This document shows, in pieces, positions 43,822 through 52,598 of a stretch of DNA of 55,363 nt (positions are counted from its first letter, which is position 1; the number at the start of each line of letters is the position of its first letter). The DNA is taken from the NCBI GenBank assembly GCA_934277945.1, contig CAKQWA010000014.1, forward strand, positions 1 to 55,363. The letters run 5' to 3'. The DNA comes from an uncultured Alphaproteobacteria bacterium. GTDB lineage: Bacteria > Pseudomonadota > Alphaproteobacteria > CAAGCB01 > CAG-977. A model generated the notes under the pieces. The model had not been told where the DNA came from. It searched no databases and saw only the letters and a program-made list of their open reading frames with translations. A program made the translations under genes and the position numbers.

Positions 43822-46089
43822 TTAAACCTGTTCTTCCTCGTATTCGCCGTCTTCATATTCTTCGTCGTAGCCGTCTTCGTAATCCTCGTCCGAGTATTCC
43901 TCCTCGTATTCCTCGTCCTGCGCTTCCTCCTCGTCGTCGTCGATGATGTCGATCAAGCCCTGCAACGCGCTGACGTCCGAGTCTTCGCGCTGGACGACGA
44001 CCCAGTACGGCACGTTCGGCGCCGTCGGGATTTTGCATTTCTTGGTCATTTCCTTGTCCAGATACCAACGCGGCGCGTCCGCCATAATCGGATATTTCAT
44101 GTACCCTTGCATCAGGATGATTTGGCGCGTGGACGGCAAGCTCAACATTTCCGCCGCGGCGATGACGGGTGCACCTTGCAGGGAGCGCGACACGTTCTTT
44201 GTGAACGGCGTGACGTTCTTGCCCCAGCCTTCCGTGCGCGACGCGGAGGCGATTTCAACCGTTTTCGTGCCGATCATCTTTTCAAAACGCTGTGCGGTTT
44301 GTTCGTTGTTCTGCGACAGAATGATTTTCGCCGCCGTCGTGGAAATGATCGTTTCCAAGTCGTCCTTGCCGTATTGCCCCGAAATTTGCCCCAAGTCTTG
44401 CCCGATCAGCAGATAAGACACTTTTTGACCGCGTCCGACCGCAGGTCCGTCTTTCACCGCGCCCAGTTTGGGCATTTGCGGAAATTCGTCGAGCACGAAC
44501 ATGGTCGGGAACGGACCGGTCGTCGTGCCGTCCGCGTTTTTGAAATTCGGCGGGTTCGCAATCAGGAAGTTGCTCATCAGTTCGACGAACGTGCCCGTAA
44601 TGATGTTCAACGCGCGCGCGTCGACTTGGTTGACGGACAGATACACGGCAATCGGCTTCATTTCGCCCGTGACGGGATCTTTCATGCCGCGCAGGTCGCG
44701 GAACGTGAAGTCGCTCATTTTCGTGCGCGAAATAACGGCGGAGTTTTTGAAAATGCCGATGCCGGTCAGCGCGGTTGACAAAATGGAGCCGCGTTCCTTG
44801 TCCGGCGTGCCTGACAGTTGGTTCAATTCGACGACGGCGCGGTGCGCGTACCCGTATTTTTTACATTCGGCGACCGCTTGGTCGAGCATATCGCGCATCG
44901 GGTCCGCCAAAGCCGCCATTTGATCGCCTTCTTCGGTCTTGCGCTTGATTTCCGCCGCCATTTGCATTTGCGCTTCGGTCAGCCAGTCCAAAATCATGGC
45001 GATGCACGGTTCGGAGCCGATCCAGCGTTCCGGCAGCATTTCCCAAGTGCCGACGGGGACGTAATTTTCCAAAGTCAGCGTGCCGTTGCGCAGATGCTCC
45101 AACGCCGCCGCCGCTTCCGCATCCGCCATTTCCATGTAATAGCCTTCAAGAACGCGGCGGTCTTCCTCGTCCAGCGCGTTTTCGTACACTTTGCCGATGA
45201 AGTAATCGTTCGCGCGGGCGCGTTCGCATTTGCCGACGACGAAATGAATAAAGCCGGTCAGCGCGTTGCGCCCCGTCTTCGCCCAGTGCGGATCCGCGCC
45301 GCCTTTGGGTTCTTCAACCAGCACGTTCACCATGGAGTCGACGTACATATCGCGCGCGGGGCCCACGCCCGGCAGCGCCGTCGAGGACAAAGGGTTCCAA
45401 CTCGGATAATAAATGCCTTTGTCGGGTTCGTCCTCCGCGCCCCAGTTGATGATGAACACGGGACCGATCGTCTGGCGGTAGCCGCTGGTTTTAAAGCACA
45501 ATTCGGGCTTCGGGTCGTTCACGATGATGCTGATGCCCTGCGATTCAAAAATGGTGGGCATCACGACGCCGACGGTTTTACCGGTGCCGGGAGGCGCAAG
45601 AACAAGCACGGACAGCGTTTCGGGCAGTTTCAGCAATTTGCCTTTCCAGCGTCCCAAAACCATGATGAAGCCGTCGAACAGCCCCATTTTTTTGATGTCT
45701 TTGTATTCCGCCACGCGCCCGTCGCCGTGAATGGTCGACAGCCAAGAATGCGGGTTCATCATCAAACCGATGATCAGCGTGGCGAAAAACGCGAAAAACG
45801 GCACCCACGGCAGCCACAATTCAATGCGGAACGACCCGTTGTAGCGGTAAAACTGCTGTCCCCACCGGAAATAGCGCACGAAAATGTAAGTCGGCTCGAA
45901 CAGGCATTTTTTGATGAATTTGCCGACAAGGGTCAGCGTGTCCTGCGAAATGCCGCGTCCGATCAAATAGGCGAGCGCAAAACTCAAAACCGCGAGAACG
46001 AACGTGACAACAAACGATATGAGCACCGTCATCAGTACCCATTGAACTGCGGCATCCCGTTCCGCGAATTGACCATCTCTTTGCTGCAT
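43822..46089 (-). CDS. VirD4/TraG-type type IV secretion coupling ATPase
   Basis: The 755-residue protein has two N-terminal membrane segments (residues ~20-45 and ~90-115). A FtsK/VirD4-like ATPase follows, with Walker A APPGTGKTVGVV near residue 166 and Walker B MFVLDEFPQMPK near residue 530. ISRTKMSDFTFRDLRG and LSQNNEQTAQRFEKMIG also fit TraG/VirD4 members. The last ~50 residues are almost entirely Asp, Glu and Tyr, an acidic tail that may bind substrates. Coupling proteins bring substrates to the secretion channel at the inner membrane. The adjacent downstream HNH gene is the best substrate candidate. No VirB4, VirB11 or relaxase is in the window. Confidence 0.9.
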   Translation of the reverse strand: MQQRDGQFAERDAAVQWVLMTVLISFVVTFVLAVLSFALAYLIGRGISQDTLTLVGKFIKKCLFEPTYIFVRYFRWGQQFYRYNGSFRIELWLPWVPFFAFFATLIIGLMMNPHSWLSTIHGDGRVAEYKDIKKMGLFDGFIMVLGRWKGKLLKLPETLSVLVLAPPGTGKTVGVVMPTIFESQGISIIVNDPKPELCFKTSGYRQTIGPVFIINWGAEDEPDKGIYYPSWNPLSSTALPGVGPARDMYVDSMVNVLVEEPKGGADPHWAKTGRNALTGFIHFVVGKCERARANDYFIGKVYENALDEEDRRVLEGYYMEMADAEAAAALEHLRNGTLTLENYVPVGTWEMLPERWIGSEPCIAMILDWLTEAQMQMAAEIKRKTEEGDQMAALADPMRDMLDQAVAECKKYGYAHRAVVELNQLSGTPDKERGSILSTALTGIGIFKNSAVISRTKMSDFTFRDLRGMKDPVTGEMKPIAVYLSVNQVDARALNIITGTFVELMSNFLIANPPNFKNADGTTTGPFPTMFVLDEFPQMPKLGAVKDGPAVGRGQKVSYLLIGQDLGQISGQYGKDDLETIISTTAAKIILSQNNEQTAQRFEKMIGTKTVEIASASRTEGWGKNVTPFTKNVSRSLQGAPVIAAAEMLSLPSTRQIILMQGYMKYPIMADAPRWYLDKEMTKKCKIPTAPNVPYWVVVQREDSDVSALQGLIDIIDDDEEEAQDEEYEEEYSDEDYEDGYDEEYEDGEYEEEQV

Positions 46090-46165
46090 ACGTTTTCATT
46101 CCCGTCAAAAAGGCGACACTTAAAGAGAAAGTATAAATTACGCGGGGTTAAAAATCCACTTAAAT

Positions 46166-47233
46166 TTAATGCACGACGCTTGAAACGTCGTTGAACAGCG
46201 CGTCGTTCGCCGCCGAAACGGAAGACACGACTTCCGGCAGGGATTTGATGTCCGCCGGCGCGCCCGATTCGTAGCGGCAGACCGCGATATGCAGGTTCGA
46301 CCACACGTCGATCATGTCCTCCGCGTTGATGATTGTGCCTTTGGAAATGACGACCATCGGTTCGACTTTGATGTCGCGGATTTTCGCCGTCAGTTTCGAC
46401 ACCAAAGCGTCTTTCGCGTTCAAAGCCAGACGCACGGGCGACACGCGGTGATTGCTTTCGGAAAACCACAACGGTTCTTCGTCGTTGAAGCGTTCTTCGT
46501 CCGCCAGCCAGTCGCCGCTTTCCGCATCGACCAGACACAGCAGAATCTTGTCCGCCGCCACGCCGATAAAGTCGATTTTCTGCGACCCGATCATGACGTT
46601 CTGAATCAAGCGGTAGCCGGCGGAGCGCAAAACATCCGCGACGGAGCCGCCGGAAGAAGCGGCGGAACTTGAAGACGAGGGCGGCACGACGGAGCGCGGC
46701 GCGGAAGCCGGCGCGGGTGCGGGCGCAGGAGCGGGAGCCGGTTTCGGCGCGGGCGCGCTTTGAGCGGGCGCGGGCGGGGCTTTATGCTCTTTCGCCGGCG
46801 CGTTGTTTTCAATCGGCTTGATTTTGCCCGACGCGGCGCGCAGGGCGGGCGGGCGAATCTTCTTGTAGGATTTCTTCTTCGAGATTTTCAGTTTTTTCGT
46901 CTGCTTCTTGTCGGACTGCTTGCGCCGGAACGGCTTGAACGGCAGAAGCAAGATGAATTTGATCAGTTTCCACCACGACACGGACGACAACAGCGCCCAG
47001 CCGATGAACCAAAGCGGTATGAACGAAAACAGCAGGATGACGAACGCCCATTCGTTTGGCTGGCGAATCACCCAGCCGCGCCGCCACAGCGTGATGACGT
47101 ACGTCCAATGGCGGATTTGAATGGGGTCGAACTGCCACAGGCGCATTAACAGCGTGCGGTACCAATACGCGTATCCGACGCTCCAAATGCAAGCGATGAA
47201 CAACAGGCGGGCGATGGCTTTAATGATTTTCAA
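46166..47233 (-). CDS. Membrane protein of the secretion cluster (paralogue A)
   Basis: The 355-residue protein has an N-terminal helix, then RHWTYVITLWRRGWVI and a second membrane segment (VILLFSFIPLWFIGW). A Lys-rich region, an Ala/Pro-rich linker (about residues 145-190) and a C-terminal cytosolic domain follow. That domain (LRSAGYRLIQNVMIGSQKID...LLCLVDAESGDW) loosely recalls NERD-like or PD-(D/E)xK folds. The gene upstream encodes a paralogue with the same RHW...W-R-x-GWVI motif and layout. The position just before the coupling ATPase suggests a partner complex at the inner membrane. The function is not recognised. Confidence 0.75.
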   Translation of the reverse strand: MKIIKAIARLLFIACIWSVGYAYWYRTLLMRLWQFDPIQIRHWTYVITLWRRGWVIRQPNEWAFVILLFSFIPLWFIGWALLSSVSWWKLIKFILLLPFKPFRRKQSDKKQTKKLKISKKKSYKKIRPPALRAASGKIKPIENNAPAKEHKAPPAPAQSAPAPKPAPAPAPAPAPASAPRSVVPPSSSSSAASSGGSVADVLRSAGYRLIQNVMIGSQKIDFIGVAADKILLCLVDAESGDWLADEERFNDEEPLWFSESNHRVSPVRLALNAKDALVSKLTAKIRDIKVEPMVVISKGTIINAEDMIDVWSNLHIAVCRYESGAPADIKSLPEVVSSVSAANDALFNDVSSVVH

Positions 47234-47249
47234 ACGCTTCTCCTGTTTC

Positions 47250-48335
47250 TCAATCTTCTTCCAAAGCCATTATCGCTTCCGCGACGGCGTCGTTAAACGC
47301 CATTTCGGACGGCGGCAGGGTTTTGATATAATCCAGCAGGGCGGACAAATCCGTCAATTCGTCGTCGGCGCACGGCGGAATTTTCAAAAGGGCGATGTCC
47401 AAATCCGCCAGTTCGTTCGTGATTTTGTCGGGATTCTTAACGCTTCCCGCATCCATGACCAAAAACGCGTGCACCGCCGCCGACGCGTAATCCGTGCGCT
47501 GTTCCAAATAGTTTTTAAACTTCTCGCGCGCCCGATACGCCGCTTGCAAAGGCGAGGGAACCGTTTCGTTTTCGCCCGTCCAGACCGCCGGCGTTTTATC
47601 GTCGTTCAGCGTCCATCTGTCAGACGTCAAAGGTCCTTCGACAAACCAGAAAACCGTGTCTTTCACCAAAATCGTCAACTTGACGGCAAAATTGCCGATC
47701 TTTGTGGAGCGGAAGCAAAACAGCCCCTGATTTTCCAAAGAAGTGACGATTTCGTTCCAACGCTGCAAATGCGCCAGTTGCAAATCTTCAATCGTCGTTT
47801 CGTCTTCGTAAACGTAATCGTCTTCGCTGCCGGCGGGCGAAACGGCGGCGTTTTCACGCCGGACGGAAGCGGCGGGGGCGGGCGCCGAACCCGTCGATTT
47901 TCTGCCGCGGAGCATATCTATTTTGTCGTTGCGCGGCATGGCGTTCTTGCGCGGTTTCGCCGGCACGGGAATCTTGACGTTGACGCCGCGCGCCATGTCC
48001 AGAGAACGCTGTTGCAGTTGTTTGCGCTTCCGGTTTTGCATCAGCGTGACGGGAAGCATCAGAATCTTTTTAAAGGGAACGCAGTAAACGACGTACGTCG
48101 CGATAATCCAGCCGGGGAGGAACGAAAGCACCAAAAGGAAGAACAGAACGTCTTTTTGCCCCTTGATAACCCAGCCGGCGCGCCATTTGTTCAGCGCGAA
48201 CTGCCAATGACGCGAACTGAAAATGTCGAAATTCCAGCCCGCTTTGAAAAAGAATTTCATCAACAGCGCATACAAAACGACGCTGGCGACGGCGGCAAAG
48301 ACGAGTTTGAGAAAACTGAATTGCTTCTTTTTCAT
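47250..48335 (-). CDS. Membrane protein of the secretion cluster (paralogue B)
   Basis: The 361-residue protein shares its plan with the next gene downstream. It has an N-terminal helix, RHWQFALNKWRAGWVI, a second membrane segment (LLVLSFLPGWIIATYV), a basic region, an acidic linker and a ~190-residue cytosolic domain (LENQGLFCFRSTKIGNFAVKL, VKDTVFWFVEG). Identity between the two is low but motif order is conserved, so they arose by duplication and may form a heteromer beside the coupling ATPase. The spacing to paralogue A is 16 bp. The function is not recognised. Confidence 0.75.
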   Translation of the reverse strand: MKKKQFSFLKLVFAAVASVVLYALLMKFFFKAGWNFDIFSSRHWQFALNKWRAGWVIKGQKDVLFFLLVLSFLPGWIIATYVVYCVPFKKILMLPVTLMQNRKRKQLQQRSLDMARGVNVKIPVPAKPRKNAMPRNDKIDMLRGRKSTGSAPAPAASVRRENAAVSPAGSEDDYVYEDETTIEDLQLAHLQRWNEIVTSLENQGLFCFRSTKIGNFAVKLTILVKDTVFWFVEGPLTSDRWTLNDDKTPAVWTGENETVPSPLQAAYRAREKFKNYLEQRTDYASAAVHAFLVMDAGSVKNPDKITNELADLDIALLKIPPCADDELTDLSALLDYIKTLPPSEMAFNDAVAEAIMALEED

Positions 48336-48410
48336 GCATCAACTCCACAACGATATGATACAGAATACAATTAAAAGCATTAAAGAAAAAGAAAATTTGT
48401 AAATAAAAAT

Positions 48411-48441
48411 AAAAAAGCCTCCGGAAATCCGAAGGCTTTTT
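48411..48441 (-). terminator. Terminator after the RNase J-type gene
   Basis: On the minus strand, AAAGCCTTCGG pairs (imperfectly) with CCGGAGGCTTT and is followed by TTTTATTTTT. It separates the iscX-rnj unit from the membrane paralogues. Confidence 0.75.
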
Positions 48442-48458
48442 CATGAAAGATTTTAAGA

Positions 48459-50132
48459 TTAGCGGCTTCTCTGCATTTTCGCGAGCATCGCGGCGTCGAA
48501 TTCGCGGCGTCCGCCGTGCTTTCCGCCTTTTTTGCCGCCCTGTTTGCCGCCTTTTCCGCCTTTGCCCTTGCCTTTCGAGGAAACCAAGACTTTTTCGTAT
48601 TCAATTTTCTTGGAGTCTTCCCACTGTTTCGACATCGGGTTGAAGACCTGCTTCGTGTATTCAAAGTCGGGGTTCATGAAGTTGTTGGCTTTGTCGACGA
48701 CCGCATAGCGCACCGCCGTGCCGATGGTTTTGGAAACCGCGACGTTGCCTTTGGACACGACGACTTTTTGGGCGTTCGTGATGTGGTCGACTTTCTGACC
48801 CTGCGCTTTGAAGATTTCTTCCGTCGCTTTGGTCTGTTCTTCGTTACCGTGAATGCCGATGAACGTGCAGGGGCGGCCTTTCGGCTGGTTCGCCGCGGCA
48901 ACCTGCGCGACTTTTTCCATGTCGCCTGCGCGACCGTGACCGGACACATAGTAGGTTTCGCCTTCGACGAACGGAGCGCCGCGCTGCGGAATCATCGTCT
49001 TCCAGCCTTGCGCTTCCAAAGCCTGCATCATTGCGTCGACGACTTCCTGATTGTCGCCGGCGGGAATGACAGCCTGCTGGTTGACGCACAGGTTCGGGCA
49101 GTTCGGGGACGGCTGGATGTTGCGGTTTTCGCCGCGCGCCGTGCGCGCCAGAGCCGCCATTTCTTCGCCCTGCGTACCCGTCACCATGTAGATGCGTTCT
49201 TTCGCGGGAACCTGTTTCGCTTCGGGCGATTTCGCATCGATGATTCTGACTTTGACGCCCGTGCGTTTGAAACATTCGGTGCTCATGTCCATGCCGGCTT
49301 TGATCAGGCAGTTGTTGACCTGAATCAAGGAGGCTCCGTCCAGAATGAACGTGCGGGGTTTCGTGTTCGTTTCTTTCGCGTATTCGGCGACAGCGATCAC
49401 ATCCGCCATCATCTGTTGCGCGGAGCGGGCGATCGTGCCGACCATCATCTGCGCATCGGGGTTTTCACGCAAAATCTTTTTGAAGCCTTTGGTGACTTCT
49501 TCGTAAGCCGGCGTGACTTCTTTGGACGTCGTGGACGTGGAGTCGCAGAAGCAGACGTCTACGCCTTTGGCGAAGATTTCGCCGACGCGCTTGTCGTCCC
49601 AGCCTTTGCCCAGTTCGGCGGGCGTGGTTTTGAAGTCGCCCAAGTCGACCAAGCGCGTTCCGTCGGGGGATTCAACCGCGAAACCGACGGCGCCCGGCGC
49701 GGAGTGCGTCACGGGGAAAGGTTCGATCGTGAAACCGTTGACCGTGAATTTTTCGCCGTCTTTGACGTCGTGGAACGTCGGCATATTTTTCAGGGGCAGA
49801 CCCTGTTTGGTCATTTCCGCGAACATGAATTCGTGCGTGAATTTGTCGGCGTAAATGTTCAGGGGCTTGTCCGGATTCATCTGGATGTGATGAATGATGC
49901 CGGCGATATGGTCGGCGTGCGCGTGCGTAATCAGCAGGTCGTCACATTCCAACGGAGCGATGTAGCTGTCGACGCCGGTCAATTCCTTATCGGAAAATTT
50001 CATGCCGCAGTCGATCTGAATCGCTTTTTTGGAGCCGTCGGCGGCGGTGTAGGTGATCTTTTTCGCGTTGCCGCCGATACCGTCCAAATTGTTGCCGCCA
50101 AGGGATTCAAATTCTGTTTTTGCTTCAGCCAT
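48459..50132 (-). CDS. rnj: Ribonuclease J-type beta-CASP enzyme
   Basis: The 557-residue protein has the metallo-beta-lactamase core with HAHADH near residue 69, THS and DLGDFK metal motifs. The beta-CASP insert follows (DSTSTTSKEVTP, VTGTQGEEMAALARTARGE), then VSGHGRAGDMEKV and IGIHGNEEQT of the RNase J family. The final ~35 residues are Lys/Gly repeats, probably RNA-binding. RNase J is a 5'-3' exo- and endoribonuclease. The first motif reads HAHADH rather than the common HGHEDH. It lies 43 bp after iscX and probably shares its promoter, an unusual place within a secretion cluster. Confidence 0.85.
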   Translation of the reverse strand: MAEAKTEFESLGGNNLDGIGGNAKKITYTAADGSKKAIQIDCGMKFSDKELTGVDSYIAPLECDDLLITHAHADHIAGIIHHIQMNPDKPLNIYADKFTHEFMFAEMTKQGLPLKNMPTFHDVKDGEKFTVNGFTIEPFPVTHSAPGAVGFAVESPDGTRLVDLGDFKTTPAELGKGWDDKRVGEIFAKGVDVCFCDSTSTTSKEVTPAYEEVTKGFKKILRENPDAQMMVGTIARSAQQMMADVIAVAEYAKETNTKPRTFILDGASLIQVNNCLIKAGMDMSTECFKRTGVKVRIIDAKSPEAKQVPAKERIYMVTGTQGEEMAALARTARGENRNIQPSPNCPNLCVNQQAVIPAGDNQEVVDAMMQALEAQGWKTMIPQRGAPFVEGETYYVSGHGRAGDMEKVAQVAAANQPKGRPCTFIGIHGNEEQTKATEEIFKAQGQKVDHITNAQKVVVSKGNVAVSKTIGTAVRYAVVDKANNFMNPDFEYTKQVFNPMSKQWEDSKKIEYEKVLVSSKGKGKGGKGGKQGGKKGGKHGGRREFDAAMLAKMQRSR

Positions 50133-50175
50133 AATCGTGACCTTTCATATAAATAGAAGATAAGGAATTGGAAGT

Positions 50176-50400
50176 TTATTCCGCGGACGAATCGTCGTCG
50201 GGATACGCGACGCTGACCCAGCGGTTCCAGATCGCCGGCAGGACGCGTTCATCCTGCGGGACGGAGGTGTCTTCAAATTCGGGCAGTGAAGTGACCATTT
50301 TCAACAGTTCTTCATCACCCAAATCCAACAACGGCTGTTCGGGGAACGCTTCGTTCAGCGCATCGGCTATTTCACAGTAATTTTCCCAACGAAGACCCAT
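50176..50400 (-). CDS. iscX: IscX-like Fe-S assembly adaptor
   Basis: The 74-residue acidic protein begins MGLRWENYCEIADALNEAFP and has LPEFEDTS and ERVLPAIWNRWV, the conserved IscX (YfhJ) pattern of G-L-x-W, EIA-AL, L-x-F and E-x-IL-AI-x-x-W. IscX binds the cysteine desulfurase IscS and iron and tunes Fe-S cluster assembly. It normally ends an isc operon. Here it is alone between the secretion genes and rnj, with its own promoter. Confidence 0.85.
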   Translation of the reverse strand: MGLRWENYCEIADALNEAFPEQPLLDLGDEELLKMVTSLPEFEDTSVPQDERVLPAIWNRWVSVAYPDDDSSAE

Positions 50401-50456
50401 GTTTTTCTCCTTCCCTTTTTACAGGTTTGAAACACTTCCAAACCTTAATTAACTTC

Positions 50457-50485
50457 ATAGTAACTTTTATTTTTTGTTTTTTCAA
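50457..50485 (-). promoter_or_regulatory. Promoter of iscX-rnj
   Basis: On the minus strand a -35 box TTGAAA (50485-50480) and a -10 box TACTAT (50462-50457) are 17 bp apart. A very A/T-rich tract lies upstream, with a further TTGACA at 50522-50517. The predicted leader can form the hairpin AGGTTTG/CAAACCT (about 50422-50444). Confidence 0.65.
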
Positions 50486-50542
50486 CAAATTTTTTCGAAA
50501 ATTTTTTCAATTTTTTTGTCAAGTGATCGATTGCTCCGCCGC

Positions 50543-50566
50543 CCGTTTCAAACGGGCTTTTTTACG
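50543..50566 (+). terminator. Plus-strand hairpin with T-run
   Basis: GCCCGTTT/AAACGGGC is followed by TTTTTT. No plus-strand gene precedes it, so its use is unclear. Confidence 0.5.
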
Positions 50567-50573
50567 CCCGAAA

Positions 50574-50604
50574 AAAGAGCCGCCTTTTAAAAGACGGCTC
50601 TTGC
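50574..50604 (-). terminator. Terminator of the upstream secretion operon
   Basis: On the minus strand AAGAGCCGTCTTTT pairs (one wobble) with AAAAGGCGGCTCTT and is followed by TTTT. It ends the unit containing the proline-rich and secretin-like genes. Confidence 0.85.
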
Positions 50605-50651
50605 GAAAAAGGTTCGGCGCAAGCGTTTTTCACGTTTTCGCGCTTCACGCG

Positions 50652-51308
50652 TCATTGCGCGGGCGGCACGTTGAACAGCCCGATGTACCCCGGCGGAATA
50701 CGCGTCGTCGAATACTGGACGTTCGCCGTTTCAACTTGGAATTTCGGCATTTTCAGCAAATCTGCGACGACGGGGAAAAATTCTTTTGCGTTCATTTCCC
50801 GTATGCTCGGATTCATGACGTACATGACGCATCCCTGACCTTTGCGCGCCAAGCCGCAACGGGGGCGTCCCTTGGGGATTTCGGGGTTCGTCACGACGCC
50901 GGGGAGTTCCTCGCCGCCGGTCTTCACCGTTTTGGAAAACACGAAGCCCGCCGCGAAGCCGATTCCCAGCATTAGACAAAAAATGAACATCAGCATTTTC
51001 GTTTTGATGAAAACGGGCGGCAGACCGAGGGAAGCCGCCATATTGTCGTCGTACAGCCCCTCTTCGCGACCGTCTTGAACGGCGGACGCGTCTTCGTCGT
51101 CGTAATCTTCTTCAATCGGTGCGGGGGCGGGCGCGTGCGCGTACGCGGGCGGCGGCGCTTTCATCATGTGCGGTGGCATGGGCGGCGCGGGCGGACGCTT
51201 CATCCCCGGCGGCACGGGACGCGGAGGCATGGGAGGCACGGGTGGGCGCTTCATTCCCGACGGCGCGGGAGGCACGGGACGCGGCGGCACGGGTTGATAT
51301 TCTGTCAT
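50652..51308 (-). CDS. Proline-rich bitopic membrane protein of the secretion cluster
   Basis: The 218-residue protein has a Pro-rich cytoplasmic N-terminus with repeated MKRPPVPPMPPRPVPPG-type blocks (residues 1-65) and an acidic patch. One transmembrane helix (MLMFIFCLMLGIGFAAGFVF, about residues 107-126) leads to a periplasmic domain of ~90 residues. That domain holds two cysteines ten positions apart (CGLARKGQGCVMYVMNPSI) that may form a disulfide. The layout resembles energy-transducing or scaffold proteins that bridge inner and outer membrane complexes, which is an inference. It lies 17 bp after the secretin-like gene. Confidence 0.75.
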   Translation of the reverse strand: MTEYQPVPPRPVPPAPSGMKRPPVPPMPPRPVPPGMKRPPAPPMPPHMMKAPPPAYAHAPAPAPIEEDYDDEDASAVQDGREEGLYDDNMAASLGLPPVFIKTKMLMFIFCLMLGIGFAAGFVFSKTVKTGGEELPGVVTNPEIPKGRPRCGLARKGQGCVMYVMNPSIREMNAKEFFPVVADLLKMPKFQVETANVQYSTTRIPPGYIGLFNVPPAQ

Positions 51309-51325
51309 TTCTTAAACCTTTCCTT

Positions 51326-52579
51326 TTATTCCGCCGTTTCTTTGACCAGTCGGATGAAGCGGGGGGTCATGAAGACGACGGTTTCAAATTCTTTGAGCGA
51401 ACTGCTGAACGACGAGGACGGGATGCCCACGATCATCAATCCGTCGCCCAAGGAAGCCTTTAAATTAAACGCGGAGATTTCGCCCTTGTCCGAATCCAGC
51501 GTGATGAGCGAGGACATGGACGATTCGTCGAAGATTTCGGACTGCGTCATGACGGACAGTTGCGCTTCCGGCATATTCATGCGCCCGCAACGCCCGACGT
51601 CGAAGCGCGCGCGCCAGCCCGACGCGGCGATGAACATCCCTTCGGACACGATTTCGGGGCGCGATTGCGATTTCAGGAACATCGGCAGGGTGGCGGAATT
51701 CAGTTTGTATCCGGTGACCAAGCCGCGACCCAAAACGCCCGAAACGGTCAATTTGACGGAATTCATGCCGAACACGGACAACAGGTTCTGCCATTGGACG
51801 CCCTGCGTGCTGAACGGGCGCACGCGGTAAACCTGCACGTCGAAAACCATCAGTTTGGGTTCCGAATCGAACAGGCGGATCAGTTCGCGGACTTTGTTTT
51901 CCGTTTCCTTGTCCCCTTTGAACGTGATGACGTTTTCCATCCAGTTCGCGTTCAAGTCGTGCATCCCCGAACCGCGCAGGGAGTCCAGCACGGCGATCAT
52001 GACCTCTTTGGCGGCGGGGACGGTCAAAGCCCATTGAATGTTGCGGCTGACGTACAAAACGCGTTTTTTGTCGTCGTAGCGGTAATAAACGTCCGCGGCG
52101 TCGGCAATCATGCGCACGACGTCGTTGATTTCGCCGGAAACGCCCTCCGCCGACAATTCGGGGAAAGGTCCGTCGATGCCGATGACTTTGACGTTTTTAT
52201 CGCGCAAAAGTTCGTAAAAAATCTGATCCGCCGATTTGTTTTCAAAGGAATAATCGTCCACCATGAACGTCGGCAGAAGCCCGTTCTGCTGAGTCGGACG
52301 CAGGGAAAACGCCTCTTGTTTGAAAGGCAGGACGGTCACCAGTTTCGTTTCTTCGTCCGGCGCGGCGCAGCGCAGGGGCGTTTCCAGACTGATCATCTGG
52401 GCGGCGCGCGTGGTTTTCGGTTCCGTCGGCAGTTCCGTGGGTCTGGAATCGGGCGTGAAAGGTCTGCCGGCGTAGAAATTTTGACGGCAGCCGGACAGCG
52501 CGGCGGCGCAAATCAGGCTGAAAACCGCGCATTTCGTCGCGCGTTTAAAAAAATGTTCAAACAATCCGGTCATCTTCAT
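51326..52579 (-). CDS. Secretin-like outer-membrane lipoprotein
   Basis: The 417-residue protein has a lipoprotein signal (VFSLICAAALSGC, Cys near residue 31). An N0/STN-type domain follows (FENKSADQIFYELLRDKNVKV, YYRYDDKKRVLYVSRN), then an N1-like repeat (LDLRG-type and DKETENKVRELIRLFD) and a beta-rich secretin-like C-terminal region (VQVYRVRPFSTQGVQW, VVFMTPRFIRLV). This is the plan of PilN/PilQ-type secretins, which form outer-membrane channels. It is shorter than full secretins. I chose ATG 52579; a longer open frame overlaps the upstream gene. It probably forms or lines the outer-membrane pore of the system. Confidence 0.72.
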   Translation of the reverse strand: MKMTGLFEHFFKRATKCAVFSLICAAALSGCRQNFYAGRPFTPDSRPTELPTEPKTTRAAQMISLETPLRCAAPDEETKLVTVLPFKQEAFSLRPTQQNGLLPTFMVDDYSFENKSADQIFYELLRDKNVKVIGIDGPFPELSAEGVSGEINDVVRMIADAADVYYRYDDKKRVLYVSRNIQWALTVPAAKEVMIAVLDSLRGSGMHDLNANWMENVITFKGDKETENKVRELIRLFDSEPKLMVFDVQVYRVRPFSTQGVQWQNLLSVFGMNSVKLTVSGVLGRGLVTGYKLNSATLPMFLKSQSRPEIVSEGMFIAASGWRARFDVGRCGRMNMPEAQLSVMTQSEIFDESSMSSLITLDSDKGEISAFNLKASLGDGLMIVGIPSSSFSSSLKEFETVVFMTPRFIRLVKETAE

Positions 52580-52598
52580 TTCCGTCGTCCATCCTTGT

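Noticed and set aside
46606..46812. Arg/Pro-rich minus-strand frame inside the membrane paralogue A gene
   Set aside because: It is the out-of-frame reading of the Ala/Pro linker, with no ribosome-binding site.
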